64,000 bases of DNA from Erysipelotrichales bacterium (lineage in GTDB: Bacteria; Bacillota_I; Bacilli_A; Erysipelotrichales; Erysipelotrichaceae). Position numbers and translations under genes: made by a program. Location: NCBI GenBank assembly GCA_910576855.1, contig CAJTJP010000009.1, forward strand, positions 1-64,000, in the 5' to 3' direction. This document shows positions 34,763 to 44,075 of this stretch, piece by piece; position 1 is the stretch's first letter; the number at the start of each line of letters is the position of its first letter. The notes under the pieces were generated by a model. It had not been told where the DNA came from and did not search any database. It saw only the letters and a program-made list of their open reading frames with translations.

Positions 34763-35614
34763 TTAATCAATACGTTTAAAATACTGTACCGCCTGTGTTC
34801 CCTGTCCTGTATGCAACGCAACAACACTGACAAGCGATATCATATGATGATCGGCATCGGGAAACGCTTCCTTCAGCTTGCCCTGCAGAAGCAATGCGTT
34901 TTCCAAATCATCGACATGAGCGACCGTAATATCATAGGAGTCGTCAACTCCGTCTGCCTTCATATGATCGATCACCTTATCCATTGCCTTAGACATGGTA
35001 CGTACCTTATCTAATACATCGACTTTGCCTTCGGTATGCTCATTGATCTGCAGCATCGGCTTGATTTTTAATAATCCGCCTAACGCTGCCGCCAACGGTG
35101 TCAAACGACCGCTACGCTTTAAATGCTGTAGATCATCAGGCAGAATCAATGTATTTGTAGAATGCACGATTTTTTCCAGCACTGCTTTAATTTCATTTAC
35201 ACGCTTGCCCTGTTCATACATCGCCTTTGCCTTGCGCACCATATAAGCCTGTACGACTGCCGTTACATAACAATCGACGTATTCAAAGTTTAAGTCGAGT
35301 GAGGTTGCACACATTCGTATTGCGCCTAAGGTACCTGACAGCCCTTCACTGATAGCGACCGCAAAAATCGTATCATAGCCCTCATCCTTCAGCTCTTGAA
35401 ACAAGGCCTCGATTTTGCCTAAGGAAGGAAGTGAGGTAGACAGAATATGTCCCGCTCGTAAACGCTCATACACCTGTTCAATCGTAATGTCCTCTAAGTC
35501 GTAGAAATTTTCATCGCCGTCATTGATTTGCAGCGGCAGTGAATAAATGCCCTCCTGTTTCCACAGTGCACTGCTCATTCCTGTTCCGCTGTCTGTAATA
35601 AATGCAATTTTCAT
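34763..35614 (-). CDS. DegV-family fatty-acid-binding protein (FakB-like)
   Basis: A 283-residue DegV protein. Lipid-site features: ITDSGTGMS at the N-terminus, the STSLPSLG loop (T/S binding the carboxylate), AISEGLSGT and the central DDLQHLKRSGRLTPLAAALGGLLKIKP block. FakB proteins present fatty acids to the FakA kinase for phospholipid synthesis; no fakA is in the window. It lies 18 nt after a second degV gene and ends at a terminator. Confidence 0.87.
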   Translation of the reverse strand: MKIAFITDSGTGMSSALWKQEGIYSLPLQINDGDENFYDLEDITIEQVYERLRAGHILSTSLPSLGKIEALFQELKDEGYDTIFAVAISEGLSGTLGAIRMCATSLDLNFEYVDCYVTAVVQAYMVRKAKAMYEQGKRVNEIKAVLEKIVHSTNTLILPDDLQHLKRSGRLTPLAAALGGLLKIKPMLQINEHTEGKVDVLDKVRTMSKAMDKVIDHMKADGVDDSYDITVAHVDDLENALLLQGKLKEAFPDADHHMISLVSVVALHTGQGTQAVQYFKRID

Positions 35615-35632
35615 CTCGTTCTCCTAATTGTG

Positions 35633-36493
35633 TTAACAACCTGCTACTTTTTTCATATATTGAATTCCTAAGCAACCGATTCCCGTATGAACGGAAATAA
35701 CTGCACCGATATAACCGAAGTAAATTTCTGTATTCGGTAATGCTGCCTGCAGCTTTTCCTTTAAAGCATTTCCGGACTCAAGTGCATCGGTATGCAGACA
35801 GGAACAAATATAATCACCGTCTACATGCTCATTCACAAAGGTATTGATTGCTTTTTCCTGTGCCTTTGACATCGTTCTTACCTTGTCATAGACATCGATT
35901 TTACCCTCACATAATTGATTCAGCTGTAACAACGGTTTGATTTTTAATAAGCCGCCTAAGGCTGCCGCAACCGGTGTCAAACGACCGCCGCGCTTTAAGT
36001 GCTGTAAATCATCGGGAATAATCAATGTATTGCTTGAAGCTATTGAATCATTCAAACGCTTTACGATTTCCTCAGCTGCGATTCCCTGATCCGCAAGCTG
36101 TTTCGCACACATTGCTAAATAACGCTGTAAATAACATGTGCTGTAACAATCAATCAAATGTACCTTAATGCCGATTTCCTCCGCAGTAGCTTGAATCAAA
36201 GCCATACTTGAGGATAATCCGGATGTAATCGGTATACATATAATACTGTCATATCCCGCTTCCTTGATCTTTGTCAAGGTTTCCTCGACAAGTCCGATCG
36301 GCGGCATTGAGGTGGTAAGCTTTGCCTGTTGCTTCAATAAATCATAGACCTCATGAAGCTGTATGCTTACACCGTCCAAATACTGACGATCCTCATGTAA
36401 AACCTGAAGCGGTAAAAAGAATAAGCCCGCTTCCTGTGCTTCCTTTTGGGTTAAGCCGGTACCGCTATCTGTTAAAACTGCTGTTTTTTCCAT
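35633..36493 (-). CDS. DegV-family fatty-acid-binding protein (FakB-like), second copy
   Basis: A 286-residue DegV paralogue, first gene of the pair: TDSGTGLTQKEA, TTSMPPIG, PITSGLSSS and DDLQHLKRGGRLTPVAAALGG. The two copies are clearly related throughout and likely arose by tandem duplication; in other Bacillota, different FakB copies prefer saturated or unsaturated acids, which may apply here. Ribosome site GGAGGTAG before ATG. Upstream 36494-36677 shows no gene. Confidence 0.87.
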   Translation of the reverse strand: MEKTAVLTDSGTGLTQKEAQEAGLFFLPLQVLHEDRQYLDGVSIQLHEVYDLLKQQAKLTTSMPPIGLVEETLTKIKEAGYDSIICIPITSGLSSSMALIQATAEEIGIKVHLIDCYSTCYLQRYLAMCAKQLADQGIAAEEIVKRLNDSIASSNTLIIPDDLQHLKRGGRLTPVAAALGGLLKIKPLLQLNQLCEGKIDVYDKVRTMSKAQEKAINTFVNEHVDGDYICSCLHTDALESGNALKEKLQAALPNTEIYFGYIGAVISVHTGIGCLGIQYMKKVAGC

Positions 36494-36677
36494 AATCTAC
36501 CTCCGTTACTTAACAGTATCATTATATCAGATATAATTTGAAAGTCAAACTAATTAATAGTCCTTCTTGTTAATCATATCACTGTTATAAGAAAAAGTCA
36601 TCTGTTTATGAAGCTTTTACAGCTGTATCATTTAAGCTATGCTTATTATGAACCGAATGAATTATTTTATTGAAGGA

Positions 36678-36705
36678 TAGACAAAAAAAGGTTTTCGGTT
36701 ATAAT
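36678..36705 (+). promoter_or_regulatory. promoter of yigZ
   Basis: TAGACA (36678-36683), 16-nt spacer, TATAAT (36700-36705); predicted leader about 10 nt. Confidence 0.5.
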
Positions 36706-36721
36706 AGTATCAGGTGATATC

Positions 36722-37348
36722 ATGTATCATATACAAGCTGACACAGAAACAGAAATAATCATTAAAAAAAGCCGTTTTATCACTTATCTTCATCAAATAA
36801 GCGATGAAGAAGAAGCTAAGGCCTATATCCAAGCGATCAAAAAGCTTCATCCGAATGCCAATCATCATTGTTATGCCTTTGTAATCGGTGAATACGATGA
36901 AATACAGCGCAGTAATGATGACAAGGAGCCGAGCGGTACTGCCGGTGTTCCGATGCTGGAATGCTTACGGCAGCGTAAGCTTCAGGATATTCTCGCTGTT
37001 ACCGTTCGCTATTTCGGCGGCATCAAGCTTGGTGCGGGCGGTTTGATTCGCGCTTATTCGCTCAGTGTGGCGGAAGCGATCAATCACGCGGTGCTGACCG
37101 AAAAACAGCGGCTGAATAAATGTCGGATCGCCTTTCCTTATGATATGCTGGGAAAGCTTGATTATTTCTTTCGCAATGAAGGCATGCAGGTACTTGATAA
37201 ACAATATGAGGAACAGGTCATTTATACGTTTCTTTGTCAAACGATTCCCGATGACGCAATCAATGAATTAAGCAGCGGTACACTGCAGACAGAGCTGATT
37301 GAGGAAATCATCGTTGATGTCCCAATAAGCGAGAAAAGCAGCGAATAA
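36722..37348 (+). CDS. YigZ/IMPACT-family protein
   Basis: A 208-residue protein of the UPF0029/IMPACT family: KKSRFITYLHQI, then HHCYAFVIGE, NDDKEPSGTAGVPMLE, VTVRYFGGIKLGAGGLIRAYS, then a C-terminal DUF1949-type domain. Role poorly known; the eukaryotic relative regulates translation control kinase Gcn2. Its last codons form part of a terminator stem shared with the convergent Nudix gene. Confidence 0.87.
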   Translation: MYHIQADTETEIIIKKSRFITYLHQISDEEEAKAYIQAIKKLHPNANHHCYAFVIGEYDEIQRSNDDKEPSGTAGVPMLECLRQRKLQDILAVTVRYFGGIKLGAGGLIRAYSLSVAEAINHAVLTEKQRLNKCRIAFPYDMLGKLDYFFRNEGMQVLDKQYEEQVIYTFLCQTIPDDAINELSSGTLQTELIEEIIVDVPISEKSSE

Positions 37349-37367
37349 CACAATTCGCTGCTGTTTT
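37337..37367. terminator. terminator between yigZ and Nudix genes
   Basis: AGCAGCGAAT/ATTCGCTGCT (10 bp, 6-nt loop) then GTTTT. The left arm is inside the yigZ coding end. Confidence 0.75.
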
Positions 37368-37410
37368 ACTCCTATATGATTACTACTGTACATACTGCAA
37401 TGATAATCTT

Positions 37411-37929
37411 CTAAAAAGATAATTTTTTATATTTCTCTATATAGCTCATCAAAAAAAGCTTTGCCAAAGAATTCGGCTTAATCATCCGCAATGCTTCATC
37501 AAAGGGAAACCATTTCGCCGCATCGATTTCCCAAGCGCTGATATTCGCTAATGATACAGAATCCGCAACTGCCGTAAAACAGCACATCAAGGTATTGCTC
37601 GGTTCATAATAAGCGCTTTTCAAATAACGTATGGAAGTAATCTCCCTGCCGATTTCCTCAAGGCATTCTCTTTGGAGCGCTTCCTCAAGTGATTCCGTTT
37701 GATTCACATAGCCTGCCACAAGAATATAATCCTTTTTTTGATATTGCTGAATCAACAGCACCTGATCTTGCTTAGGCGATAATAAAATCAATGACACCGC
37801 CGTATTCGCATAGGGAAATTGATATTCACAACACTCCTCACAATAAGGTATCGATCCCTCATGCTTCAAGCTGCGCTTCTGTAATTCATTGCCGCATTTC
37901 ATGCAGTATTTCATTTCAAACTCACTCAT
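37411..37929 (-). CDS. Nudix hydrolase with zinc ribbon (NudC-like)
   Basis: A 172-residue protein: an N-terminal zinc ribbon (CMKCGNEL, then CEECCEY) followed by a Nudix domain with the box GYVNQTESLEEALQRECLEEIG (about 93-114). This order resembles the C-terminal half of NAD(H) pyrophosphatase NudC, without its N-terminal domain. It may hydrolyse NADH or another dinucleotide. The start has no ribosome site of its own; AAGGAGGAGG lies 24 nt upstream inside the small membrane-peptide gene, so coupling is likely, or the start is the ATG at 37914. Confidence 0.82.
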   Translation of the reverse strand: MSEFEMKYCMKCGNELQKRSLKHEGSIPYCEECCEYQFPYANTAVSLILLSPKQDQVLLIQQYQKKDYILVAGYVNQTESLEEALQRECLEEIGREITSIRYLKSAYYEPSNTLMCCFTAVADSVSLANISAWEIDAAKWFPFDEALRMIKPNSLAKLFLMSYIEKYKKLSF

Positions 37930-37946
37930 AAAAAAGAAAAAGACCG

Positions 37947-38078
37947 TTATTGGTCCTCCTCCTTATCTTTACGACGTTTCAGCAGTAATATAATCAACAG
38001 GAAAATCAATGCCAGCGCCGCAATCGCAAAATACAACGTGATATTTGTTGAATCGCCCGTAAAAGCTCCGGTACGCAT
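37947..38078 (-). CDS. 43-residue membrane peptide resembling a sortase-substrate tail
   Basis: A 43-residue frame with a strong ribosome site (AAAGGAGGG, 7 nt). The order is TGDSTN, then a 19-residue hydrophobic helix, then KRRKDKEEDQ. This copies the end of LPxTG surface proteins, but begins at the TG and lacks any exported domain. It is either a true one-helix membrane peptide or a relic. Context: it lies between an uncharacterised gene and the Nudix gene, all leftward and probably cotranscribed. Confidence 0.6.
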   Translation of the reverse strand: MRTGAFTGDSTNITLYFAIAALALIFLLIILLLKRRKDKEEDQ

Positions 38079-38164
38079 ATGCAATCCCTCCTTTATTTCT
38101 GTTACCATTATAATCTTTTTTCATGTAAAAGAAAAGGATATTTTTTTGATATCCCTATTTTTCT

Positions 38165-38995
38165 CTATTTTTGCTTGATTTCTTTCACTGTTCGCCATAA
38201 TTCACTGTAAGATAAAAAGCCGATCGAATCACATTTTTCCTTTGCGCTTTGTCTTTGTTTTTTCACATTGTCATCATGCTCATGTAAATGCTTTTTATCC
38301 ATCATATACTGAACATATACAAATTTCTTTAATAAAAACCATGTGGCAATCAACTGATTAACCGTCTGTTCACAGTTTTCACTTTCCGCTATCAACTGCT
38401 TCACCTCATTTTGAAGCTTTACTCCCAGCGCAAGTGCTGCTTCATACATTTCCTGATAATTTGTAAAAAGCTTTGCATCTAAGCTACGCTGTACGATTCC
38501 TGCCTTTTCATTTTGCCAAAAGAAGCGCTCGATTGCCTGATTAGTGATGTCTAAGCAGTTATCCGCAACATTACATGCGATGATCTCATTGCGTGTTCCT
38601 TCATATTCATTATCCGGTTCACTGATTACATAATACAGTGCCTTCGCCGTAATATAGGCTTCCTTATCACCCCATGTAAGAATGATTGCTTTTTGCATCT
38701 GCTGAAAGCTTCCGTAAATGATATACGGACAAATAATCGTGCCCTTCGGCAGCTTAAACGCATCCTTATAGCGAATAATTTGATTCGCAATCGCATTTTT
38801 ATTGATATTTAATTTAAGTCCTGCACAAATACGCAAGTCTTCATCCTTTTTCAACAGTGCTTGAAAAAATGCTGTTTCTTTCGGCATCGTTTCCTCAATG
38901 GTTGTAACATAATCCTCTAAATAACCGTTAAAGCTGCAGATACCGTCAGGCTCTCTTTGATCCTTTATCTCATGCAGCAGCTCATAAATTGCCAT
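38165..38995 (-). CDS. uncharacterised 276-residue protein
   Basis: Not recognised. The start ATG at 38995 is chosen for AAGGAAGGG 9 nt upstream; the frame is open 16 codons further. The protein appears soluble: an N-terminal helical part, a central strand-rich part (GTIICPYIIYGSFQQMQKAII, then ILTWGDKEAYITAKALYYV), and a helical, basic C-terminus with KKHLHEHDDNVKK. No signal peptide, membrane segment or catalytic motif is visible. It is upstream of the 43-residue membrane peptide by about 85 nt. Confidence 0.6.
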   Translation of the reverse strand: MAIYELLHEIKDQREPDGICSFNGYLEDYVTTIEETMPKETAFFQALLKKDEDLRICAGLKLNINKNAIANQIIRYKDAFKLPKGTIICPYIIYGSFQQMQKAIILTWGDKEAYITAKALYYVISEPDNEYEGTRNEIIACNVADNCLDITNQAIERFFWQNEKAGIVQRSLDAKLFTNYQEMYEAALALGVKLQNEVKQLIAESENCEQTVNQLIATWFLLKKFVYVQYMMDKKHLHEHDDNVKKQRQSAKEKCDSIGFLSYSELWRTVKEIKQK

Positions 38996-39178
38996 ATGAA
39001 TCCCTTCCTTCTGTTTCCTTGTCCTCTTTATATCTGGCATCATAAATAACAGTTTATTTATACTTTGATCGTTTATCGCTGATTGTATCGCTAAATTATA
39101 TGATTGGAATAATACAGTTATGCGTTGCCGTTTCTTTATAGCTTCATTTTACAGCTTTATTTAAAAAGAAGCAATATA

Positions 39179-39220
39179 AAAACGTAAACTTATCCAACAA
39201 ATTGAAAGCGTTTACGTTTT
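39179..39220. terminator. terminator after the helicase gene
   Basis: AAAACGTAAAC/GTTTACGTTTT, 11-bp perfect repeat with 20-nt loop, same style as the one at 2545-2602. The interval 38996-39178 shows nothing else. Confidence 0.6.
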
Positions 39221-39265
39221 ATGTCTGATTTATTTGTCTTAACAGGTACACTGAGACAGATGATT

Positions 39266-40702
39266 TTAGAATTGCTTATTGCTGAGCTCTACTTTAAGCA
39301 TACGATTTTTTATCGGTCGCTTTTGAAGCTGTTCACAAACATAATGTCCCTTGCGATTTAAGATTTCCACATAGCTGCCGTTTTCCTGAATTTCAATCAC
39401 TCCGATATCATCAAATTCAATGCTTTTAAGCTGACAAATAGCTCCTACGATATCCTTAGCTCGCAGCTTTTTATTTTTACCGGCATGAATATACAGCCGT
39501 ATAATATCATTTTGAAATGCAGCTCCCTTTGTCTGCTTTTGTTGTCGTTGGGCCAAAAGTTTTTGAAGGGCCGCTTCATCGTCAGCTTGGGCATGGATAA
39601 CACTCGCATCACATAAGGTGAAGGGACATTCTGTGATTGCTTCAAGCCGCTTCAGCTGTTCCGTGTCTCGTGCATCGGCTAAGGTTATCACATGACCGCT
39701 TTCCTTGCCTCTGCCGCTTCGACCGGCACGATGTAAAAAGCGCACGGCATTTTCCGGTAGCTCATAATTGATGATCGTTTCTACCTTTTCTATATCCAAG
39801 CCGCGGGCAGCAATATCGGTGGCAATCATGATCTGTGCCTCTCCACGATAAAACTTCGCCAGCTCATTTTCTCGCTGTTGCTGGTTGAGGGCACCGTGAT
39901 ACAATACCACCTGCTTTAATCTTTTTTTGATGTGATGATACAGTGCTTCACTTACTTCTCTCGTATTACAAAATATAATGCTACTGCTGCTTGCCTCATG
40001 CAGTAAAAGCTTCCACAGAAAGCTTAGTCGATTCTCATTCTCTGTGATATACAGCTCATTGATAAAGCTGTTTTTCAGCTTATCCTCTTGAACGGAAACT
40101 ATTTCATAGCTTTTCGCATAGCGATCGGCAAGTGCTTTTACATGCTCATCGATCGTCGCTGAACAAAGACAGTATTGACAAGGGTGGTCTATGTAATCCA
40201 ATATCTCACATACAGTATCATAAAAGCCCATTGAACAAAGCTCATCGACTTCATCAATCACGATATGTGTAATTGAATTCAATGACAGATTTCCTTGTTT
40301 GATATGGTCCGACAGCCTTCCCGGCGTAGCGCTGATGATATGATGCTTCTGCTTCAAATCATGAAGCTGCTGGGCCATCGGCTCTTTTCCGATCAAGGCA
40401 ACACATTTGATTCGCTTATATTTTCCGATATGCTCCATATCAGCTTTAATCTGCAACGCAAGCTCTCTTGTCGGCGCAATAATCAAGCACTGGGCATATT
40501 TGTCCTCCCATTGGATATCAGATATCACACTGAGTCCGTAAGCGCCTGTTTTTCCGCTTCCCGTATCTGCCTGCATAATCATATTTTGATGACTTCGCAA
40601 TAAAGGAATTACCTTTTGTTGAATCAATGTCGGCTGCTGCCAATTTAATTTAGCGACTGCCTTTAACAGTGCTTCATCGTTTATCAAATCTTTAAAATTC
40701 AT
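39266..40702 (-). CDS. DbpA-like DEAD-box RNA helicase
   Basis: A 478-residue DEAD-box helicase. Q-motif QPTLIQQKVIP, motif I ADTGSGKT, Ia PTRELALQ, motif II DEVD (a DEAD variant), III SAT, motif VI HRAGRSGRG, then a C-terminal DbpA RNA-binding domain (RLYIHAGKNKKLRAKDIVGAI ...). The latter targets 23S rRNA hairpin 92 in DbpA, so a role in large-subunit assembly is likely. The ATG at 40702 follows GAGG; the frame's upstream ATG at 40753 lacks a ribosome site. Confidence 0.88.
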   Translation of the reverse strand: MNFKDLINDEALLKAVAKLNWQQPTLIQQKVIPLLRSHQNMIMQADTGSGKTGAYGLSVISDIQWEDKYAQCLIIAPTRELALQIKADMEHIGKYKRIKCVALIGKEPMAQQLHDLKQKHHIISATPGRLSDHIKQGNLSLNSITHIVIDEVDELCSMGFYDTVCEILDYIDHPCQYCLCSATIDEHVKALADRYAKSYEIVSVQEDKLKNSFINELYITENENRLSFLWKLLLHEASSSSIIFCNTREVSEALYHHIKKRLKQVVLYHGALNQQQRENELAKFYRGEAQIMIATDIAARGLDIEKVETIINYELPENAVRFLHRAGRSGRGKESGHVITLADARDTEQLKRLEAITECPFTLCDASVIHAQADDEAALQKLLAQRQQKQTKGAAFQNDIIRLYIHAGKNKKLRAKDIVGAICQLKSIEFDDIGVIEIQENGSYVEILNRKGHYVCEQLQKRPIKNRMLKVELSNKQF

Positions 40703-40877
40703 GATAAGCCTCATTTCTTTCCTTATTATCGCTGATACCGTAGTAAAATGCAAGCGGTTTTTCCATTATAAGGGCTTATCTTTTATATATAGGATTCTGT
40801 CTTTGAAGTAAAAAAGTGCGACACACGACAGTTTTCTCTTTACTTTCCCATAGTCTGTATAGTAAAATATATGACAT

Positions 40878-40954
40878 CGGGATGTAGCACAGCTTGGTAG
40901 TGCACTGGCATGGGGTGCCAGGGGTCGCAGGTTCAAATCCTGTCATCCCGACCA
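40878..40954 (+). tRNA. tRNA-Pro (GGG)
   Basis: 77 nt with CCA encoded. Acceptor CGGGATG/CATCCCG, D-arm GCAC/GTGC, anticodon stem CTGGC/GCCAG with loop ATGGGGT (anticodon GGG), T-loop TTCAAAT. The reverse-strand frame over it is a well-known false ORF. Confidence 0.95.
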
Positions 40955-40972
40955 TTACGGATGTTTTTATGA

Positions 40973-41002
40973 GCTCTGCTTTCATAAGAGCATTTTTTAT
41001 TT
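40973..41002 (+). terminator. terminator after tRNA-Pro
   Basis: GCTCT/AGAGC stem, 9-nt loop, then ATTTTTTATTTT. Confidence 0.6.
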
Positions 41003-41165
41003 TATGCCGATAATTTAGGTGCATATTTTACATAGCACCTTTTCTTGTTTTTACTGTTATGTCTACATTACATAGCTTCCTTATATAAAATAATCCCGAT
41101 CATTTATAAAGGGACTGTAATTTTACAGTTTCTCTTTTTATTTGCTGTTAAAACCTCTTAAGAAG

Positions 41166-41174
41166 TGTTATAAT
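41166..41174 (+). promoter_or_regulatory. extended -10 promoter of the VanZ-like gene
   Basis: TGTTATAAT (TGnTATAAT); no convincing -35. Leader about 55 nt to the ATG at 41235. Confidence 0.5.
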
Positions 41175-41234
41175 TAAATAACAAAAGTGATGCAGAAACA
41201 GTAATTTGTGAGTGAGGGTACTCCGGAGGTAACT

Positions 41235-41756
41235 ATGAAGGAAATAGCAGATTTTATTGTTTTGATAATTTTATATGTTTTCATACTGTATAAAAAATGG
41301 AAAGCAAAAGGAAAAGATGTATTACTTGTAAATACTGCAATGTATATATATTTATCATTTGTATTATATTTTACTTTAATGCCGATACTGACAGCTTTGC
41401 CGTTTATCTTTAATCACCCGTATACTTCAATGAATGTAGTTCCTTTTATTGATGTTTTAAGTAGCAGAGGAGATTTTATCAGACAAGTCGTATTAAATGT
41501 TGTGATGACAATTCCTTTTGGATTTTTATTGCCTTTAGTAAAAAAAGCAAATGTTAACGTGCTAAAAGTTATTTTATATACTTTTTTATTAAGTTTATCC
41601 ATAGAATTGCTGCAACCTTTAATAAATGATTTTCGATCATCAGATATAACGGACTTAATAACTAATGTAATAGGTGGATTTATCGGGTATCTGATATATT
41701 TAATATTCAAGCCGTTAACAACCAAAATATTAAATTATATAAAAACAGTTAAATAA
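41235..41756 (+). CDS. VanZ-family membrane protein
   Basis: A 173-residue VanZ-like protein with about four or five membrane helices and family blocks NVVPFIDV, VVLNVVMTIPFGFLLPL, SIELLQPLINDFRSSDITDLITNVIGGFIGY. VanZ confers low-level teicoplanin resistance in enterococci, but most chromosomal relatives are uncharacterised. ATG 41235 follows CCGGAGG by 6 nt; the GTG at 41208 is rejected. AT content is higher than in neighbours. Ends before a strong terminator. Confidence 0.85.
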   Translation: MKEIADFIVLIILYVFILYKKWKAKGKDVLLVNTAMYIYLSFVLYFTLMPILTALPFIFNHPYTSMNVVPFIDVLSSRGDFIRQVVLNVVMTIPFGFLLPLVKKANVNVLKVILYTFLLSLSIELLQPLINDFRSSDITDLITNVIGGFIGYLIYLIFKPLTTKILNYIKTVK

Positions 41757-41828
41757 TTTCTATGAAAGATTAAAAGCGAATACCGAGTTCTCGGTGATTA
41801 GAATAGTTTTCACTTAATAATATACGTA

Positions 41829-41854
41829 ATCGGATGCTCGTGTCCGATTTTTTT
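41829..41854 (+). terminator. terminator of the VanZ-like gene
   Basis: ATCGGA-TGCTCGTG-TCCGAT then TTTTTT. A further small ACCGAG/CTCGGT hairpin lies at about 41780. Confidence 0.8.
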
Positions 41855-41889
41855 AACGGAATACAGACAAAAGAGTTCTGTCCTTTGTA

Positions 41890-42525
41890 TTAATCGTTAT
41901 ATTGAAAATCCAGTCTCAGCAGCTCCTTATGATTGGGCAGACTTTGACTGTGTGTAAGCAGTAGCGTATAGCTCAATTTCTGCATTGCCTCACTCAACCG
42001 CTCCCCGTCAATTCGCTGATGCAGCTGCTGCAGACCTTGAAAAGCATCATGATAGGCTGTATTTGAAACCCATTCGTCATCATAATCTATTTGAATAATA
42101 CATGATATATATTTCGGTTTCACATGACGAATGATGTCTTTAAAGCATTCAATACCGATATATTCGATCAATAAATCTGCGACGATGAAATCAGCATGAG
42201 GTAACAGTTGATATTGCGTACACAGGTCAATACATTGAAGCTTTAAAATATTCGACAAATGGGCATATCTTTGAGAGGCTGATTGTAAATAATCCTCATT
42301 AATATCAATTCCGTACACAGTTTGAAAATGATCGGGATCAATATGTTCCAAGCCGTTTCCTCCGGCAACTCCGAGAATCATTAATTCTTTGACAGGATAG
42401 CTGTTTAACTGCTGCTTCATCATCGCATTCAATGCCTGTAATTGTTTGACATCCTCCTGCTTCATATGTGCTTCATAGATATCCAAGCTGATTTCTTTCC
42501 AAGGGTTGTTTGTCATATACTTCAC
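41890..42525 (-). CDS. class I SAM-dependent methyltransferase
   Basis: A 211-residue Rossmann methylase: motif I LMILGVAGGNGLEHI (about 48-62), acidic strand-2 end VYGIDINEDYL, then the QCIDLCTQY and DFIVADLLIEYIG strands. Small-molecule or protein substrate unknown. Ribosome site AGGAG before ATG. Monocistronic and leftward, facing the VanZ-like gene. Confidence 0.78.
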   Translation of the reverse strand: MKYMTNNPWKEISLDIYEAHMKQEDVKQLQALNAMMKQQLNSYPVKELMILGVAGGNGLEHIDPDHFQTVYGIDINEDYLQSASQRYAHLSNILKLQCIDLCTQYQLLPHADFIVADLLIEYIGIECFKDIIRHVKPKYISCIIQIDYDDEWVSNTAYHDAFQGLQQLHQRIDGERLSEAMQKLSYTLLLTHSQSLPNHKELLRLDFQYND

Positions 42526-42702
42526 TCCTTACTGCTTCATTGTGATTGAATTAGTGTAAGTCTAACAAATCAAATGCTTTTTTACAAGCTTATTTTTTTA
42601 TGTCGAACATTTATCATAGTATTAATGTAGTATGAATGAAACAAGCTTAACCGAGAAACTTATATGATTTATAAAGTTTTTACGGATTTAGAACAAAAAC
42701 TT

Positions 42703-42731
42703 TTGATTCACTATGACTTTTTTGGTATACT
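42703..42731 (+). promoter_or_regulatory. promoter of the first DUF4143 gene
   Basis: TTGATT (42703-42708), 17-nt spacer, TATACT (42726-42731). Confidence 0.65.
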
Positions 42732-42754
42732 ATATAAAAAAAGAAGGTGTTTAT

Positions 42755-43954
42755 ATGATAGAAAGACCCTATTATTTAGAACTATTAAAAACCTATCGTG
42801 ATGTAACGTTGGTAAAGGTACTTGCCGGTATTCGCCGCTGCGGCAAATCAACAATATTGACAATGCTTCATAATGACTTAATGATAAACGGTGTATCTGC
42901 AGATCACATCATTCATATCAGTTATACCTCAGAGGATATCGATAATCATATAACGGATAAAGAGATGTATCAAGGCATCAAAGCGAAAATGAATGAGGAA
43001 GGACGATATTATTTATTGCTTGATGAGGTACAGGAAATTACAGGCTGGGAAAAAGCAGTAAACAGTCTGCTTGAAAATGACAATACGGATATTTATGTTA
43101 CCGGTTCTAATTCCAAGCTAATGTCAAGTGAAATCTCTACTTACTTAACGGGAAGATATGTATCGATTCCCATCTATACTCTATCCTTTCAAGAATATAT
43201 AAATTTCAAAAAAACAAGCAATAAAAGAGAGAAAGAGCTTCTGAATGAATACATTCGCATGGGTGGCTTTCCGATTGTAGCCGTAAGTAATTTAGATGAG
43301 AATTCTTCTTATCAAATTGTGGAGGGTATTTATCATTCCGTGATTTCAAACGATATCACAAGGCGTCAAAAAATAGTCAATGTTGATTTATTCAATCGTG
43401 TAGTAAAGTTTATTCTTGAAAATATCGGCAAGACTTTTTCAGCAAACACGATTGTGAAATTTATGAAAAGTCAGGGGCGCTCGCTCTCGGTGGAATCAAT
43501 ATATAATTATTTGGAATGGCTGGAAAAGGCTTTTGTTATCTATCGCTGTCAACGCTATGACTTACAGGGAAAGTCAGTGCTGAAAACACAGGAAAAATTC
43601 TATCTTGCCGATGCCTCGCTCAAATATTGTATGATGGGCTTTCATACACAAGCGATTGCCGCAATGCTTGAAAACATTGTGTATTTTGAGTTGTTGAGAA
43701 AAGGCTATAAGGTTTATATCGGCAAGAATGCGACAAAAGAAATTGATTTTGTGGCAATAAAGCGCGATGAGCGCATTTATGTACAAGTATGTCGTCAGTT
43801 ACCTGAAAACTCCAATCGTGAGATCACTAATCTGCTTGAAATTAAAGATCATTATCCGAAATATGTGGTAACGCTTGATGAACTTGCGAGCGGTAATATC
43901 AACGGAGTTAAAATTATCCATCTCTCAGACTTTCTGTTAAAAGAGAAATATTAA
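42755..43954 (+). CDS. AAA-type ATPase with DUF4143
   Basis: A 399-residue protein: N-terminal P-loop GIRRCGKSTIL, Walker B LLLDEVQEI, sensor VTGSNSKLM, then the DUF4143 C-terminal half (YNYLEWLEKAFVIYRCQRYD, DASLKYCMMG, and the nuclease-like EIDFVAIKRDERIYVQVC end). Members of this family are very common in gut bacteria; function is unknown, with suggestions of nucleic-acid processing from the PD-(D/E)xK-like tail. ATG 42755 follows AAGAAGGTG; the longer frame is rejected. A second member lies at 48403, without this one's upstream layout. Confidence 0.87.
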   Translation: MIERPYYLELLKTYRDVTLVKVLAGIRRCGKSTILTMLHNDLMINGVSADHIIHISYTSEDIDNHITDKEMYQGIKAKMNEEGRYYLLLDEVQEITGWEKAVNSLLENDNTDIYVTGSNSKLMSSEISTYLTGRYVSIPIYTLSFQEYINFKKTSNKREKELLNEYIRMGGFPIVAVSNLDENSSYQIVEGIYHSVISNDITRRQKIVNVDLFNRVVKFILENIGKTFSANTIVKFMKSQGRSLSVESIYNYLEWLEKAFVIYRCQRYDLQGKSVLKTQEKFYLADASLKYCMMGFHTQAIAAMLENIVYFELLRKGYKVYIGKNATKEIDFVAIKRDERIYVQVCRQLPENSNREITNLLEIKDHYPKYVVTLDELASGNINGVKIIHLSDFLLKEKY

Positions 43955-44013
43955 AAGCAGTTAAAAACTGCCGATACAAATCGCTTAATAAAAATTATCT
44001 GCTTGAAAGTAAC

Positions 44014-44060
44014 AAAGACACAGAAACGACCTTTTACATAGTCGTTACTGTGTCTTTTAT
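44014..44060. terminator. bidirectional terminator, DUF4143 gene / htpG
   Basis: Stem of 17 nt per arm (44014-44030 / 44041-44057) with a single A-A mismatch, T-rich on one flank and A-rich on the other, between convergent genes. Confidence 0.85.
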
Positions 44061-44075
44061 TATATATGATTTTGC

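Noticed and set aside
40776-41024. Minus-strand frame containing MTGFEPATPGTPCQ
   Set aside because: It is the reverse of tRNA-Pro, a known annotation artefact.
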